NCBI RefSeq assembly: GCF_013393345.1
Contig: NZ_QJRF01000034.1
Span: forward strand, 1 to 64,000
Direction: 5' to 3'
Length of the DNA stretch: 64,000 nt
Source: Pseudomonas taiwanensis
Lineage (GTDB): Bacteria; Pseudomonadota; Gammaproteobacteria; Pseudomonadales; Pseudomonadaceae
Position 1 is the stretch's first letter. Each line of letters opens with the position of its first letter. A program made the position numbers and the translations under genes. Shown here in pieces: positions 17,216 through 26,354 of the stretch. Below the pieces are notes generated by a model that worked only from the letters and a program-made list of their open reading frames with translations, did no database searches and was not told the origin of the DNA.

Positions 17216-19450
17216 ATGTACCTTCCACGAGATGTGTCCGGGGCACGGCTCAGGGAAGCGGAAAATGCGCGAAGGAACTTTGCAGAGTTGGCGAGTGCCC
17301 TCGCCAAAAGCCAAGTCACGCGACGTGACCTCATCAAATGGGGCCTTGCCACCTCCAGCGGACTGCTGCTTCCAGTCCATGGATTGAGCCCCTTCACCAG
17401 CAGCGCCTACGCCGATACGTTCGACATCCCCACGGGTCTGCCACCCAGCCCGTTGTTCGGCGTCCAGGCATTCACCCAACCCATGCCACGCTTCGACGTG
17501 CTGCTACGCAAGCCCTTCACGCCGGGCGCCGGAGTGATGAACCCCATCCCCTCCCGGCCGGGCGTGCCCGGACCGGACCCCATGGAGCAGGCGAACACGA
17601 CGCAACGTCCGGTTCCCGCAGTGCTGGGTGGTGGCTTTGGACCCATCGAGGGGCGACCGCCGGGACCCATCTGGGCTCACCAGCAATGGGGCACTTTCCC
17701 GCCCAGGTTCATCGTCGAAGTCACCCAGGAAGGCGCCAAGGTAAACAAGAACTACAACCCCGGGGTGCCGTCGAACCTCAATTCGGGCATCGATCCAGCG
17801 CGGGACCTTCGCCCGGCATTCCACCCTGGCCTGCCTGACCAGGGACCGCTGGCGATGTGGACCTTCAACGGCACCTTGCCGCCCAAGCTGCTGATCGGCC
17901 GCTACCACGACTCGATCATCTTCCGGCACCACAACCGCTTGCCCGAGGACCCCGCCGCCAACGGCGGATTCGGCATCCACACCATCAGCACCCACGAGCA
18001 CAACGGTCACCACGGTGCGGAAAACGACGGGTTCACCGGGGCCTACTTCTTCCCCGGCCAGTTCTACGACTACCACTACCCCATCTGCCACGGCGGCTAC
18101 TTCAGCTTCAACAAGGATGGGACGGACCCCCGTTGCGGCGCCCCCAGCGATGGCGGAGGCATCGTTCCGTATCCGGGCGACTACCACGAGACCATGAGCA
18201 CCCACTGGTTCCACGACCACATGTTCAGCTTCACCTCGCAGAACGTTTACAAGGGCAACGCCGGGATGTTCAACATCTACAGCAGCCTGGACCGCGGCAA
18301 CGAGGAGCTGAAGGACGGCGTGAACCTGTGCCTGCCCAGCGGCTCAGCCAAGTCGTATGGCAACCTCGACTACGACGTAAACCTGATGCTTGCCGACAAG
18401 GCCTGGGACCAGGACGGTCAACTGGCGATGGACATCTTCGACTTCGACGGCTTCCTCGGTGACGTGATGACCGTGAACCTGGTCTACAAGCCGTATTTCG
18501 AAGTCGAGCGACGCAAGTACCGCTTCCGCATCCTCAATGCGGCGGTGGCCCGGTTCTTCAAGCTGTCCCTGAGCGACGCCTCGCCAATGATCCAGATCGC
18601 CAATGACGGCAACCTGCTGCCGACGCCGGTGGTACTCACCACGCTGGACGAAATGGGCATTGCCGAGCGCTACGACATCGTCATCGATTTCAAGCGTTAC
18701 AAGGTTGGCGACAAAGTGTGGTTCGTGAACCTCGCCGAACACGAGAATGGCCGGCGGCCGAAGGAAGACCTGACGCTGCGCGAGGCCCTGTCGGGCAACT
18801 CCAGCGATCCTTGCGTGGGCCGATTCCTCGAGTTCCGCATTGTCCGCGACCCGGCGCGGCCCGATGTCAGCCAGGTACCGGACCAACTGATCCAGAACCC
18901 GGACCTGACGAAGATCCCGGTGGCTGCCCAGCGCACCTTCGAATTCGGCCGTGGGGCGAAGCAAACCAGCGCAGACCCGATCACCAGCTTCCTGGGCCCG
19001 TGGGGCATCAAGGTCGACGGGGTTACCACGCTGGCGGCGGACTTCGGTAGGGTATCGGCTGGGCCGCGATTCGGCACACGCGAGATCTGGACCTTGAGGA
19101 ATGGTGGCGGTGGCTGGGATCACCCCATCCACATCCACTTCGAGGAGGGACAGATACTCGCCCGCGACGGCAAGGCGAGCAACGTGCCGGCCTGGGAACG
19201 TGGACGCAAGGACGTGTACCGCCTGCACCCTGGCGGCAGCGTCACGCTCACCATGCAGTTCCGCGACTTCGGCGGGATGTACATGGAGCACTGCCATAAC
19301 ACCACCCACGAAGACAACGCCATGCTCCTGCGCTGGGAGATTGACGATGCCGGCGGCGCCTTCCTGCGTCCGCTGCCAACGCCGATTCCAACGCCACAGG
19401 GCGTGAAGTTCGTGCCACCTGACGAAATCCTGCCCACCGCGTTCCGCTAG
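17216..19450 (+). CDS. Multicopper oxidase, Tat-exported
   Basis: The 744-residue enzyme carries the four copper-binding motifs: HEHNGHHG, HWFHDHMF, HPIHIHF and HCHNTTHEDNAM. The last joins the type 1 and trinuclear sites. A twin-arginine signal (RRDLIKWG, Arg36-Arg37) precedes a hydrophobic segment. It oxidises a small donor or metal ion and reduces oxygen to water in the periplasm. The start at 17216 follows GAGGAGG by a normal distance; the frame is open further upstream but with unlikely composition. Next come a SCO-cytochrome c fusion and a small exported protein. Position inside the PQQ regulon suggests it may drain electrons from that system, or act on a metal; both are inference. Confidence 0.88.
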   Translation: MYLPRDVSGARLREAENARRNFAELASALAKSQVTRRDLIKWGLATSSGLLLPVHGLSPFTSSAYADTFDIPTGLPPSPLFGVQAFTQPMPRFDVLLRKPFTPGAGVMNPIPSRPGVPGPDPMEQANTTQRPVPAVLGGGFGPIEGRPPGPIWAHQQWGTFPPRFIVEVTQEGAKVNKNYNPGVPSNLNSGIDPARDLRPAFHPGLPDQGPLAMWTFNGTLPPKLLIGRYHDSIIFRHHNRLPEDPAANGGFGIHTISTHEHNGHHGAENDGFTGAYFFPGQFYDYHYPICHGGYFSFNKDGTDPRCGAPSDGGGIVPYPGDYHETMSTHWFHDHMFSFTSQNVYKGNAGMFNIYSSLDRGNEELKDGVNLCLPSGSAKSYGNLDYDVNLMLADKAWDQDGQLAMDIFDFDGFLGDVMTVNLVYKPYFEVERRKYRFRILNAAVARFFKLSLSDASPMIQIANDGNLLPTPVVLTTLDEMGIAERYDIVIDFKRYKVGDKVWFVNLAEHENGRRPKEDLTLREALSGNSSDPCVGRFLEFRIVRDPARPDVSQVPDQLIQNPDLTKIPVAAQRTFEFGRGAKQTSADPITSFLGPWGIKVDGVTTLAADFGRVSAGPRFGTREIWTLRNGGGGWDHPIHIHFEEGQILARDGKASNVPAWERGRKDVYRLHPGGSVTLTMQFRDFGGMYMEHCHNTTHEDNAMLLRWEIDDAGGAFLRPLPTPIPTPQGVKFVPPDEILPTAFR

Positions 19451-19459
19451 GAGGTCGCC

Positions 19460-20428
19460 ATGGGCAGCTTGAAATGGCTGGTGCTGCTGGCCGTCAGCTC
19501 GCTGACGGCCAGCGGGGCTGCGCTCGCGGCGCAGCCCTGGGGCCCCGGTTACTTCCCCGATGTGCCCCTGATTACCCAGGACGGCCGGACCGTGCACCTT
19601 TATCAGGACCTGCTGAAGGGCAAGATGGTGGCGGTCAACATGATCTTCACCTCCTGCCCGGACAGCTGCCCACTCAGCACGGCCAACCTGGCCAGGGTGC
19701 AGCGGCAACTCGGGGACAAGGCCGCGAACATCCACTTCTACTCCATCACCGTCGACCCCGAGACCGACACGCCGGAAGTGCTCAAGGCCTATGCCGAGAA
19801 GTTCCACGCGGGGCCGAACTGGCTGTTCCTCACCGGCAAGCCGGATGACATACGCCTGGCGCAACGGAAGCTGGGCCTGTGGTCCAGCACCGATGCCGAA
19901 GCCCCGGATGCGCACCTGACCAGTCTGACGGTAGGCAACGAACCCACCGGCCAGTGGATGCGCCAATCCACCCTGGACAACCCGAACTTCCTTGCGGCCA
20001 AGATCAGTACGTTCCTGCTGGGCTGGCAGAACCAGCGCGGGGTGGCGGCCCAGGGTTATACGGAGGTCCCGCCCATCACCAACACCGACGCTGGGCGGCT
20101 GTTGTTCCGCAAGACCTGTGCGGCCTGCCACACCATCGGCAAGGGCGAGGCACTGGGCCCCGATCTGCAAGGCGTGACCGCGCGGCGCGACAAAGACTGG
20201 CTGCGGCACTTCATCAAGGCCCCGGATCAGATGCTGGAGCAACAGGACCCGATTGCCGTGGAACTGTTCGCCCGCCATAACCAGGTGCGCATGCCGAACC
20301 TGCACCTGGGTGACGAGGACGTGGAGGCGCTGATCCACTATTTCGAGCAACAAGGCGCGACCCCATCAGGGCAGTCGGAGTCGTCGCCAATTCCCCCGCA
20401 GAGCGAGGGGAGCCTGGCGACCCCCTGA
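19460..20428 (+). CDS. SCO1/SenC-like protein fused to cytochrome c
   Basis: The 322-residue exported protein has two domains. Residues about 25-195 are SCO/thioredoxin-like with Cys66-x3-Cys70 (TSCPDSC) and His152, the usual copper ligands. Residues about 205-305 are a class I cytochrome c with CAACH (220-224) and a Met-containing VRMPNL segment. SCO proteins insert copper or reduce cysteines at copper sites, so serving the oxidase nine bases upstream is a natural reading, with the haem domain as redox partner. A Pro/Ser-rich tail ends the protein. Confidence 0.88.
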   Translation: MGSLKWLVLLAVSSLTASGAALAAQPWGPGYFPDVPLITQDGRTVHLYQDLLKGKMVAVNMIFTSCPDSCPLSTANLARVQRQLGDKAANIHFYSITVDPETDTPEVLKAYAEKFHAGPNWLFLTGKPDDIRLAQRKLGLWSSTDAEAPDAHLTSLTVGNEPTGQWMRQSTLDNPNFLAAKISTFLLGWQNQRGVAAQGYTEVPPITNTDAGRLLFRKTCAACHTIGKGEALGPDLQGVTARRDKDWLRHFIKAPDQMLEQQDPIAVELFARHNQVRMPNLHLGDEDVEALIHYFEQQGATPSGQSESSPIPPQSEGSLATP

Positions 20429-20445
20429 GGGTCGAGGAGGTACAG

Positions 20446-20940
20446 ATGAATATCGATCGAAGGCATCTACCCGCCGCGCTGCTGACCTTCGTCGGCCTGG
20501 TGGCCGCCACGGCATCGGGCATCGCCAACGCCCTGCCGCTGTTCAAGCGCAGGGCAGACCAGCTGGTGATCCCTATCGCCGGCACCCTGACCACCGCCAC
20601 CGAGGACATCAGCCTGAAGGGCACCGCGCGCATCAGGAGCACCGAATTCAGCGACCCCGACTTCAATGGGCCGCCGGGGGCCATCCTGTTCATCGACTTT
20701 CTCAACGTGGTGGGAGCCGGATTGACCAGCAAGACCCGTTTCTTCGCCCATGGCGAGAACCGCGTTGTGCGCGAACTGCGCCCAACCGACGTGGTGGAGC
20801 TGACCTTCCTCATCACACCGGTCAACGCCAAGGCCACAGTGGCCGCGATCCCCGTGCTGGCCACCTTCCAGCTGACCTTCAACGTCGACCAGGGCCAGCT
20901 CACCGCCGCGACCGGGAGCTTCTCGACGCCGGACTTCTGA
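20446..20940 (+). CDS. Exported protein of unknown function, 164 residues
   Basis: The protein starts MNIDRRHLPAALLTFVGLVA and has an N-terminal hydrophobic segment, then a beta-rich soluble part with no cysteine (for example DQLVIPIAGTLTTATEDISL). No family is recognised. It follows the SCO-cytochrome gene by 17 bases with a GAGGAGG ribosome-binding site, so it belongs to the oxidase operon. An assembly or substrate-binding helper for the oxidase is possible; nothing in the sequence proves it. Confidence 0.75.
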   Translation: MNIDRRHLPAALLTFVGLVAATASGIANALPLFKRRADQLVIPIAGTLTTATEDISLKGTARIRSTEFSDPDFNGPPGAILFIDFLNVVGAGLTSKTRFFAHGENRVVRELRPTDVVELTFLITPVNAKATVAAIPVLATFQLTFNVDQGQLTAATGSFSTPDF

Positions 20941-20982
20941 CCTGTCCGTGGCCGCTGCCGGACACGGGGCCGGCAGGGCCAG

Positions 20983-21050
20983 CTACTACTTTGGTACTGG
21001 TTGCCCCCTCTTAACGTCGAATTCCCAAAGCAGCGGCGCTGGCCTGTAAT
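20983..21050 (+). promoter_or_regulatory. Predicted promoter and regulon box before the CXXCW gene
   Basis: The box CTACTACTTTGGTACT (20983-20998) is followed 48 bases later by TGTAAT (21045-21050), a -10-like hexamer 29 bases before the start codon. The same box-to-hexamer distance occurs before the PQQ-linked ABC operon. Confidence 0.55.
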
Positions 21051-21079
21051 GGCTGCATAAAAAGAACAGAGCGTCCGCC

Positions 21080-21625
21080 ATGAAGCGCCTACTTACCTGC
21101 TTTGCCTGCGTTGTCCTTGCGCTGCCCGCGATTGCCAGGGAAGCAGCCGACATCCCGCTGTTCTCCGCGGACGGCTACCGCCTGACCCGCTACCGCAGCC
21201 CTACCCCCGCCAGCGCCGAATCCGCCCGCACCCTGGATACCGCCCAGCTCCAGGCCCAGTTGAAGGCGCAGCCCGATACCCTGCTGGTGGACGTCTACCG
21301 CCGCCAGTGGCTGCAAGGGAACTTCATCGAAGACGAACCCCACGCCAACATTCCTGGCAGCCTCTGGCTGGCCAACACGGGCGATGGCGAACTCAGTGCC
21401 GAATGGCTGGGTTACTTCACCCGCCATCTGCGACAGGCCAGCCAGGGCCGCAGCGACCGCCCTCTGGTGTTCTACTGCCGCTCCGATTGCTGGCTGAGCT
21501 GGAACGCCGTGAGGCGCGCTGCCGCGCTGGGCTACACCAACCTCTACTGGTACCGTGACGGCATCGATGCCTGGGAACAGGCCGGGCTTCCCATGCAGCC
21601 CGCCCATCCCTTGCCATTCCCCTGA
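21080..21625 (+). CDS. PQQ-catabolism-associated rhodanese-like protein (CXXCW family)
   Basis: The 181-residue exported protein (signal peptide ending AIA) is rhodanese-like and carries the family hallmark YCRSDCWLSWNAVRRA, with Cys133, Cys137 and Trp138. The doublet suggests redox or cofactor binding. The family is found only beside PQQ alcohol dehydrogenases; its reaction is unknown. It is the first gene after a candidate regulon box and lies 53 bases upstream of agmR, so the two are probably co-transcribed. Confidence 0.88.
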   Translation: MKRLLTCFACVVLALPAIAREAADIPLFSADGYRLTRYRSPTPASAESARTLDTAQLQAQLKAQPDTLLVDVYRRQWLQGNFIEDEPHANIPGSLWLANTGDGELSAEWLGYFTRHLRQASQGRSDRPLVFYCRSDCWLSWNAVRRAAALGYTNLYWYRDGIDAWEQAGLPMQPAHPLPFP

Positions 21626-21678
21626 CCCGGCAGGGTCGGGCATGCCGCACCATAATGACAAAAACGAGGTGAAAGGCC

Positions 21679-22341
21679 GTGTACAAGATTCTGATTGCCG
21701 ATGACCACCCGCTCTTCCGCGAAGCCATCCATAACGTCATCAGCGATGGTTTTCCCGAAAGCGAAGTGATGGAGACCGCCGACCTGGACAGCGCGCTGGC
21801 GTTGACCCAGGAGCACGATGACCTGGACCTGATTCTCCTCGACCTGAACATGCCGGGCATGCACGGCCTGAACGGGCTGATCAACCTGCGTAACGAGGCA
21901 CCGACCGTGCCGGTGGTGATCGTCTCCGCCGAGCAGGACAAACAGGTGGTGCTGCAGGCCATTACCTATGGCGCGGTGGGTTTCATCACCAAGTCCTCGC
22001 CCCGCGCGCAGATGACCGACGCCATCGAGCAGATCCTCAACGGTAACGTCTACCTGCCTTCGGACATCATCCGCACGCAGAAAGCATCGCCCCGCCGCCA
22101 CCATGATGAAGCCAGTATCCCGCCCGAACTGCTGCAGGCCCTGACTCGCAAGCAGTTGCTGGTGCTGGAACGGATGACCAAGGGCGAGTCGAACAAGCAG
22201 ATCGCCTACAACCTGGACATCGCCGAGACCACCGTAAAAGCCCACGTCTCGGCGATCCTGCGCAAGCTCAACGTGCACAACCGGGTACAGGCCATTCTCT
22301 CGGCCAGCGATATCGACTTCACCGCCTATCTGCGCCGTTGA
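21679..22341 (+). CDS. agmR: AgmR/ErbR/PedR1-type response regulator (NarL/LuxR family)
   Basis: The 220-residue protein has a receiver domain (Asp8, Asp9, phospho-acceptor Asp55, Lys105) and a C-terminal LuxR-type helix-turn-helix with [19 protein letters not shown] and [15 protein letters not shown]. The sequence is close to P. putida AgmR/PedR1 and P. aeruginosa ErbR, which activate PQQ synthesis, alcohol dehydrogenase and associated genes. The start codon is GTG with GAGGTGAAAGG before it. No sensor kinase gene is adjacent. It is the best candidate for recognising the TTGGTA boxes in this window. Confidence 0.92.
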   Translation: MYKILIADDHPLFREAIHNVISDGFPESEVMETADLDSALALTQEHDDLDLILLDLNMPGMHGLNGLINLRNEAPTVPVVIVSAEQDKQVVLQAITYGAVGFITKSSPRAQMTDAIEQILNGNVYLPSDIIRTQKASPRRHHDEASIPPELLQALTRKQLLVLERMTKGESNKQIAYNLDIAETTVKAHVSAILRKLNVHNRVQAILSASDIDFTAYLRR

Positions 22342-22368
22342 ACACCGGCTACTTCCCTAAGGACAGCC

Positions 22369-23226
22369 ATGCCCGCTCCTCGCACGCTTCTGCTCACGGC
22401 ACTGGCCATGCTCGCCTTTGCCGGCAATTCCCTGCTCTGCCGTCTCGCCCTCAAGCACACCGCCATCGATGCGGTGAGTTTCACCGCTATCCGTATCGTC
22501 GCTGGCGCCCTGATGCTCTGGCTGTTGCTGCGCCTGCGCCGCCAGCCCCTAGCGGCGACCGGCAATTGGCGAGCAGCGGCGGCGCTGTTCGTCTATGCCG
22601 CCGCCTTCTCATACGCCTACTTGCAACTGGATGCCGGTGCCGGCGCGCTGTTGTTATTCGGCGCCGTGCAACTGTGCATGGTGGTCTTCGGCCTGCTGCG
22701 CGGTGAGCGGTTGAACCTGCAACAGGCGCTGGGCTTCACCCTGGCCACGGGAGGACTGGTGGTCCTGCTGCTGCCCGGCGCCAGCGCTCCTCCTCTTTTC
22801 GGCGGCCTGCTGATGCTGCTCTCCGGCCTTGCCTGGGGTGCCTACACCCTGCTTGGCCGCCAGGCTGGCCCGCCGCTGGCGGCCACCGCCGGGAACTTCA
22901 TGCGCGCCCTACCGTTCGCGGCACTGCTCCTGTTGCCTTTCATCGACCAACTCAAGCTGGATCTGACTGGCTTTAGCTACGCCGTGCTTTCCGGCGCACT
23001 GACGTCCGGCATCGGCTACGCCATCTGGTACAGCGCCTTTCCGGGCCTCGGCGCCCTCCAGGCCGCGAGCGTGCAACTCAGCGTTCCCGTCCTCGCCGCC
23101 CTCGGCGGCGCTGTGCTGCTTGGCGAACACATCAGCCTGCGCCTTGCGCTGGTGTCGGTGGCTGTCCTCGGCGGCATCGCCCTGGTGCTGCGGGCGAAAT
23201 TCCAGGCGGTGCCGCAGAGGGTTTGA
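22369..23226 (+). CDS. DMT-superfamily (EamA) transporter
   Basis: The 285-residue protein has ten hydrophobic helices in two EamA repeats (the second begins near GGLLMLLSGLAWGAYTLLGR). These are metabolite or amino-acid exporters; the substrate cannot be told. It starts 27 bases after agmR on the same strand. A repeat cluster follows its stop codon. Confidence 0.88.
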   Translation: MPAPRTLLLTALAMLAFAGNSLLCRLALKHTAIDAVSFTAIRIVAGALMLWLLLRLRRQPLAATGNWRAAAALFVYAAAFSYAYLQLDAGAGALLLFGAVQLCMVVFGLLRGERLNLQQALGFTLATGGLVVLLLPGASAPPLFGGLLMLLSGLAWGAYTLLGRQAGPPLAATAGNFMRALPFAALLLLPFIDQLKLDLTGFSYAVLSGALTSGIGYAIWYSAFPGLGALQAASVQLSVPVLAALGGAVLLGEHISLRLALVSVAVLGGIALVLRAKFQAVPQRV

Positions 23227-23238
23227 GGTACACCTTTC

Positions 23239-23560
23239 CTGTGGGGGCGATTTCAATCGCTAAGCAGGGCGCAGTCCTGCCTTTGCTTGTGGGAGCGAAT
23301 TCATTCGCGAAATTGACTAGGCACCGTGCCAGCCGGTGGCAACCCTCACCCCCGGCCCCTCTCCCAGAGGGCGAGGGGTGACTCACGGCTCACCTTCAGC
23401 ACAATCCTGTAGGAGCGAATTTATTCGCGAAATTGACCAGGTACCGTGCCAACCGCTGACCACCCTCACCCCAGGCCCCTCTCCCGCACGCGGGCGAGGG
23501 GTGACTCACGGCTCACCTTCAGCACAATCCTGTGGGGGCGAATTCATTCGCTGAGCAGGT
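23239..23560. repeat. REP cluster with a direct repeat of about 120 bases
   Basis: The gap of 358 bases between the two DMT genes is all repeat. A TGTGGGGGCGATTTCAATCG element (from 23240) is followed by a unit beginning TGTGGGAGCGAATTCATTCG at 23288. The unit recurs at 23408 and, partially, at 23531. Each unit also carries an inner inverted repeat, CCCCTCTCCC with GGGCGAGGGG. Confidence 0.8.
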
Positions 23561-23584
23561 CGGATCCGTTCCCACAAACGGCAC

Positions 23585-24463
23585 TCACCTACCCCGCTGC
23601 ATCCACGCCGCGCCCAGTCCGCTCAGGCAGATGATGGCGATTCCCACCAGGCTGGTCGTGTCGGGCTTCTGGGAGAAGATCAGGAACCCCAGCAGGCCGG
23701 CGAACACGATTTGGCAGTAGCCGAACGGCGCCAGCAGCGCGGGTGCAGCGACGCGGAAGGCCTGGGTCAACAGCAGGTGCGCAGTCATCCCCGCTCCACC
23801 CAGCGCGAGCATCAGCAGGCCGTGGCCCAGGCTCGGCACCTGCCAGAAGAATGGCACCAGCGCACTCATCGCCAGGGTGTTGCACAGGCCGGCGAAGAAG
23901 TTGCTGGTGGTCGGGCTGTCGTGGGCCGCCACCTTGCGCGTGAGCACCTGGTAGAAGCAGAAACCCAGCGCCGAACAGAACGGGAACAGGATTGCCGGCG
24001 TGAACAGCTCGCCGCCGGGATGCACCACGACCAGCACACCGACGAATCCCATCACCACCGCCAGCCACTGTCCGAGGGTTACCTTTTCCTTGAGCAGCGG
24101 CACCGACAGCGCGGTGACCAGCACCGGCGCGAGGAAGTTGACCGCCGTCGCCTCGGCCAGGGGAATGTATTGCAGCCCGGCGGTGAACAGCAGGCTGGTG
24201 CTGAGCAGGCTCAACGCGCGCAACACCTGCAATACCGGGCGCCTGGTTCGCAGGACACGCAGGCCGGCCTGGGGCAGAAAAATGCCGGCCATCAGTAGCG
24301 TGTGCACCAGATAGCGAGCCCAGACGACCATGACGACCGGGTACAGGCCGCCGAGAAACTTGGACAGGGCGTCATGCCCCGCGAAGAGAAAGGTGGCCAA
24401 CACCACCAGCAGGATGCCCCGCAGCGGTTGGTTGGCTCCGGACAAAGGGGCATTCGTACTCAT
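23585..24463 (-). CDS. DMT-superfamily (EamA/RhaT-like) transporter
   Basis: The 292-residue protein has ten transmembrane segments in two EamA halves (ARYLVHTLLMAGIFLP, EATAVNFLAPVLVTALSVPL, QIVFAGLLGFLIFSQKPD). It is only distantly similar to the neighbouring DMT protein on the other strand. It lies downstream of a TIM-barrel isomerase gene on the same strand, separated by a terminator, and may move a substrate or product of that catabolic unit. Confidence 0.87.
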   Translation of the reverse strand: MSTNAPLSGANQPLRGILLVVLATFLFAGHDALSKFLGGLYPVVMVVWARYLVHTLLMAGIFLPQAGLRVLRTRRPVLQVLRALSLLSTSLLFTAGLQYIPLAEATAVNFLAPVLVTALSVPLLKEKVTLGQWLAVVMGFVGVLVVVHPGGELFTPAILFPFCSALGFCFYQVLTRKVAAHDSPTTSNFFAGLCNTLAMSALVPFFWQVPSLGHGLLMLALGGAGMTAHLLLTQAFRVAAPALLAPFGYCQIVFAGLLGFLIFSQKPDTTSLVGIAIICLSGLGAAWMQRGR

Positions 24464-24472
24464 GGGTCACTC

Positions 24473-24501
24473 AAAAAAAGACGCGGCCCAGCCGGCCGCG
24501 T
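24473..24501 (-). terminator. Rho-independent terminator after the isomerase gene
   Basis: On the minus strand ACGCGGCC and GGCCGCGT pair around a GGCTG loop and are followed by C and seven T. It lies 14 bases past the isomerase stop and just before the DMT start. Confidence 0.85.
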
Positions 24502-24515
24502 GAAGGGGTGAAATC

Positions 24516-25331
24516 TCAGATGCGTTCGAGCAGCGTCCGCGCCTTGTCCAGCGCCATCTGCGCACGCACCTGGGCGCTCACGCCCTGCTCCATGAGCTGG
24601 CGCGTGGGGATTTCCAGGCTGAGGGGAATGTTCGCCGGCAAAGTCCGCAGCAGGCCGAGGAGATCGCAGTCGCCGTCGCCGGGGAAACGCCGCTCGTTGC
24701 GCGCCTGGCGAAGGATCTCGTCCATGTCGTCGGGCCGCGGGCCGGCCACGTCGCAGAGTTGGGCATATCGCAGGCGCGCCGGCGCGACCCTGGCGAGGTC
24801 CTCAAGGCGCGAGGCCGAGCGATTGAAGTGGAAGGCATCCACCAGCACTGCACCGTTGTCCCGCCCGGCCGCCTCGACAATGCGCAGGGCCTGGGTCAAG
24901 TCACGCGCGTCGGTCCAGGGCATGAACTCCAGACTCGGATGAATACCAAAGCGCGCAGCCAGATCGCAGAAAGCCGCGAAGTTGTCGGTGAGGCGCGCCT
25001 CGTCGCCGTCATTGCCGGCCACCAGCACCTCCGTAGCGCCGAACTCGGCGCCCGCTGAAAGCACGGCCTCGAAGTCGGCCACGCGGGTTTCCGCCTTGAG
25101 CCGGAGTATTTCGATGTCCATTACCCGCACGCCGGTATCACGCAAGCGATCCAGGGTCTGGCGGCGCAGCCCTGCGTCGGCCACCAGCGGGAAGTGGTAT
25201 TCCTCGGGTGTGGCAGGCACCAGTCGCAGGCCGACATGGCTGTAGCCGGCACGGGCGGCCACCTCCACCATTTCAGGCGGTGAGAGTTCGAGGACGGTGA
25301 GCGCGGCGAGGGAGAAAATTCGTTCAGTCAT
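24516..25331 (-). CDS. Sugar phosphate isomerase/epimerase family TIM-barrel protein
   Basis: The 271-residue protein is an AP-endonuclease-2-type TIM barrel with metal-ligand-like acidic residues in ATEVLVAGNDGDE, SLEFMPW and LVDAFHFNRS, and a late LSLEIPTRQL. The group includes 3-dehydroshikimate dehydratases and other carbohydrate or cyclitol enzymes. The start at 25331 (MTERIFSLAALTV) is chosen; the frame continues upstream with poor composition. It lies downstream of the IclR regulator gene on the same strand. The specific reaction is not determined. Confidence 0.8.
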   Translation of the reverse strand: MTERIFSLAALTVLELSPPEMVEVAARAGYSHVGLRLVPATPEEYHFPLVADAGLRRQTLDRLRDTGVRVMDIEILRLKAETRVADFEAVLSAGAEFGATEVLVAGNDGDEARLTDNFAAFCDLAARFGIHPSLEFMPWTDARDLTQALRIVEAAGRDNGAVLVDAFHFNRSASRLEDLARVAPARLRYAQLCDVAGPRPDDMDEILRQARNERRFPGDGDCDLLGLLRTLPANIPLSLEIPTRQLMEQGVSAQVRAQMALDKARTLLERI

Positions 25332-25464
25332 GTTCTTCTCGGAATCCAGTTCCACAATTGGATTTGCAATATTTAGAACCTCGTTCCAAATAATCTCAAG
25401 AGGAATATGCGACCGACTGACGAAGTCAGGATTCGCGAAAGGTTTCGGGAAGGCGCAGAAAACG

Positions 25465-25562
25465 TGTAGGGGCGATTTCAATCGCCAAGCAGCCCGAAGG
25501 GCTGCCCTGCGGACCAACATGGGGCAGCTGCGCCGCCCTTGGCGAATGAATGCGCCCCTACA
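25465..25562. repeat. Paired REP-like element (about 98 bases)
   Basis: TGTAGGGGCGATTTCAATCG at one end and GGCGAATGAATGCGCCCCTACA at the other bracket CAGCCCGAAGGGCTGCCC-type sequence. Closely similar doublets of about 98 bases lie at 43451-43548 and 46099-46197. Confidence 0.8.
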
Positions 25563-25577
25563 GGTTGTTTGATGTGA

Positions 25578-26354
25578 TCAGACGAAAAACTCGGACGCCT
25601 GGCTCGCCGCAGTGAGCTCTTCCACCGCAGCCAGCAGCTGCGGCGCAACCTCATGCATGCGCGCTTCCGGCAGGCGCGCCGTGGGGCCGGCGACGCTGAG
25701 CACGCCGATGGGCCTGGCGGTACGCGGATCGCGCACCACCGCAGCAAGGGCCGACATGCCCACCGAGGAGCTTTCCACCACCCAGGCGTAGCCATGCTCG
25801 CGTGCCAGCCGCAGGCGTTCCAGCAGTTCGATGTTGGAGCGCGGGGCGTTGGGGCCGAAGTCCTGGCGGTCGGCCACGCCCTGACGTTCCACCAGGACCA
25901 GCGCTTCGGCATCGCTCAGGCTGGCCAGCCAGGCATGCCCGGAGGCGGTGTAGAACAGCGGTGCATCGCGCCCCATGTCAGGGTCGTAACGAAGGCCGGA
26001 ACGCGCACCCTGGGATTTGACGATCCAGGTCAGGCGATCACCGTCGATGACCCCGAGGCGCACCAGTTCCCCAGTCTCCTGGGCCAGACGATCGAGGATC
26101 GGCTGGACGATGTCGGCGCCGCTGCTGGCCAGGTAACGGAAGGCCATGGCCACAAGGCGGGTGGACAGTTGGTAGCGGCTGTTTTCCTCGTTCTGGCGCA
26201 CGTAACCGAGGCGGATCAGCTCAGCCAGCATGCGGTGGGTGGCGCTCTTGGGAATCTGCAACTCGTCGGCCAGGGTCTGCATCGGCAGGCCGCGTGGGTC
26301 GCTGGTAAGACGTTCGATCAGGTTCAAGGCGCGTTCGATCTGGCTACCGGCCAT
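25578..26354 (-). CDS. IclR-family transcriptional regulator
   Basis: The 258-residue protein has an N-terminal winged helix-turn-helix (RALNLIERLTSDPRGLPMQT, IPKSATHRMLAELIRLGYV) and a C-terminal effector-binding domain (LFYTASGHAWLASLS, VGMSALAAVVRDP). The start at 26354 gives the normal family N terminus. IclR proteins control aromatic and sugar-acid catabolism. It lies upstream of the isomerase gene and divergent from the porin side. A palindrome GTTCGATGATCGAAC in the intergenic region is a likely operator. Confidence 0.9.
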   Translation of the reverse strand: MAGSQIERALNLIERLTSDPRGLPMQTLADELQIPKSATHRMLAELIRLGYVRQNEENSRYQLSTRLVAMAFRYLASSGADIVQPILDRLAQETGELVRLGVIDGDRLTWIVKSQGARSGLRYDPDMGRDAPLFYTASGHAWLASLSDAEALVLVERQGVADRQDFGPNAPRSNIELLERLRLAREHGYAWVVESSSVGMSALAAVVRDPRTARPIGVLSVAGPTARLPEARMHEVAPQLLAAVEELTAASQASEFFV

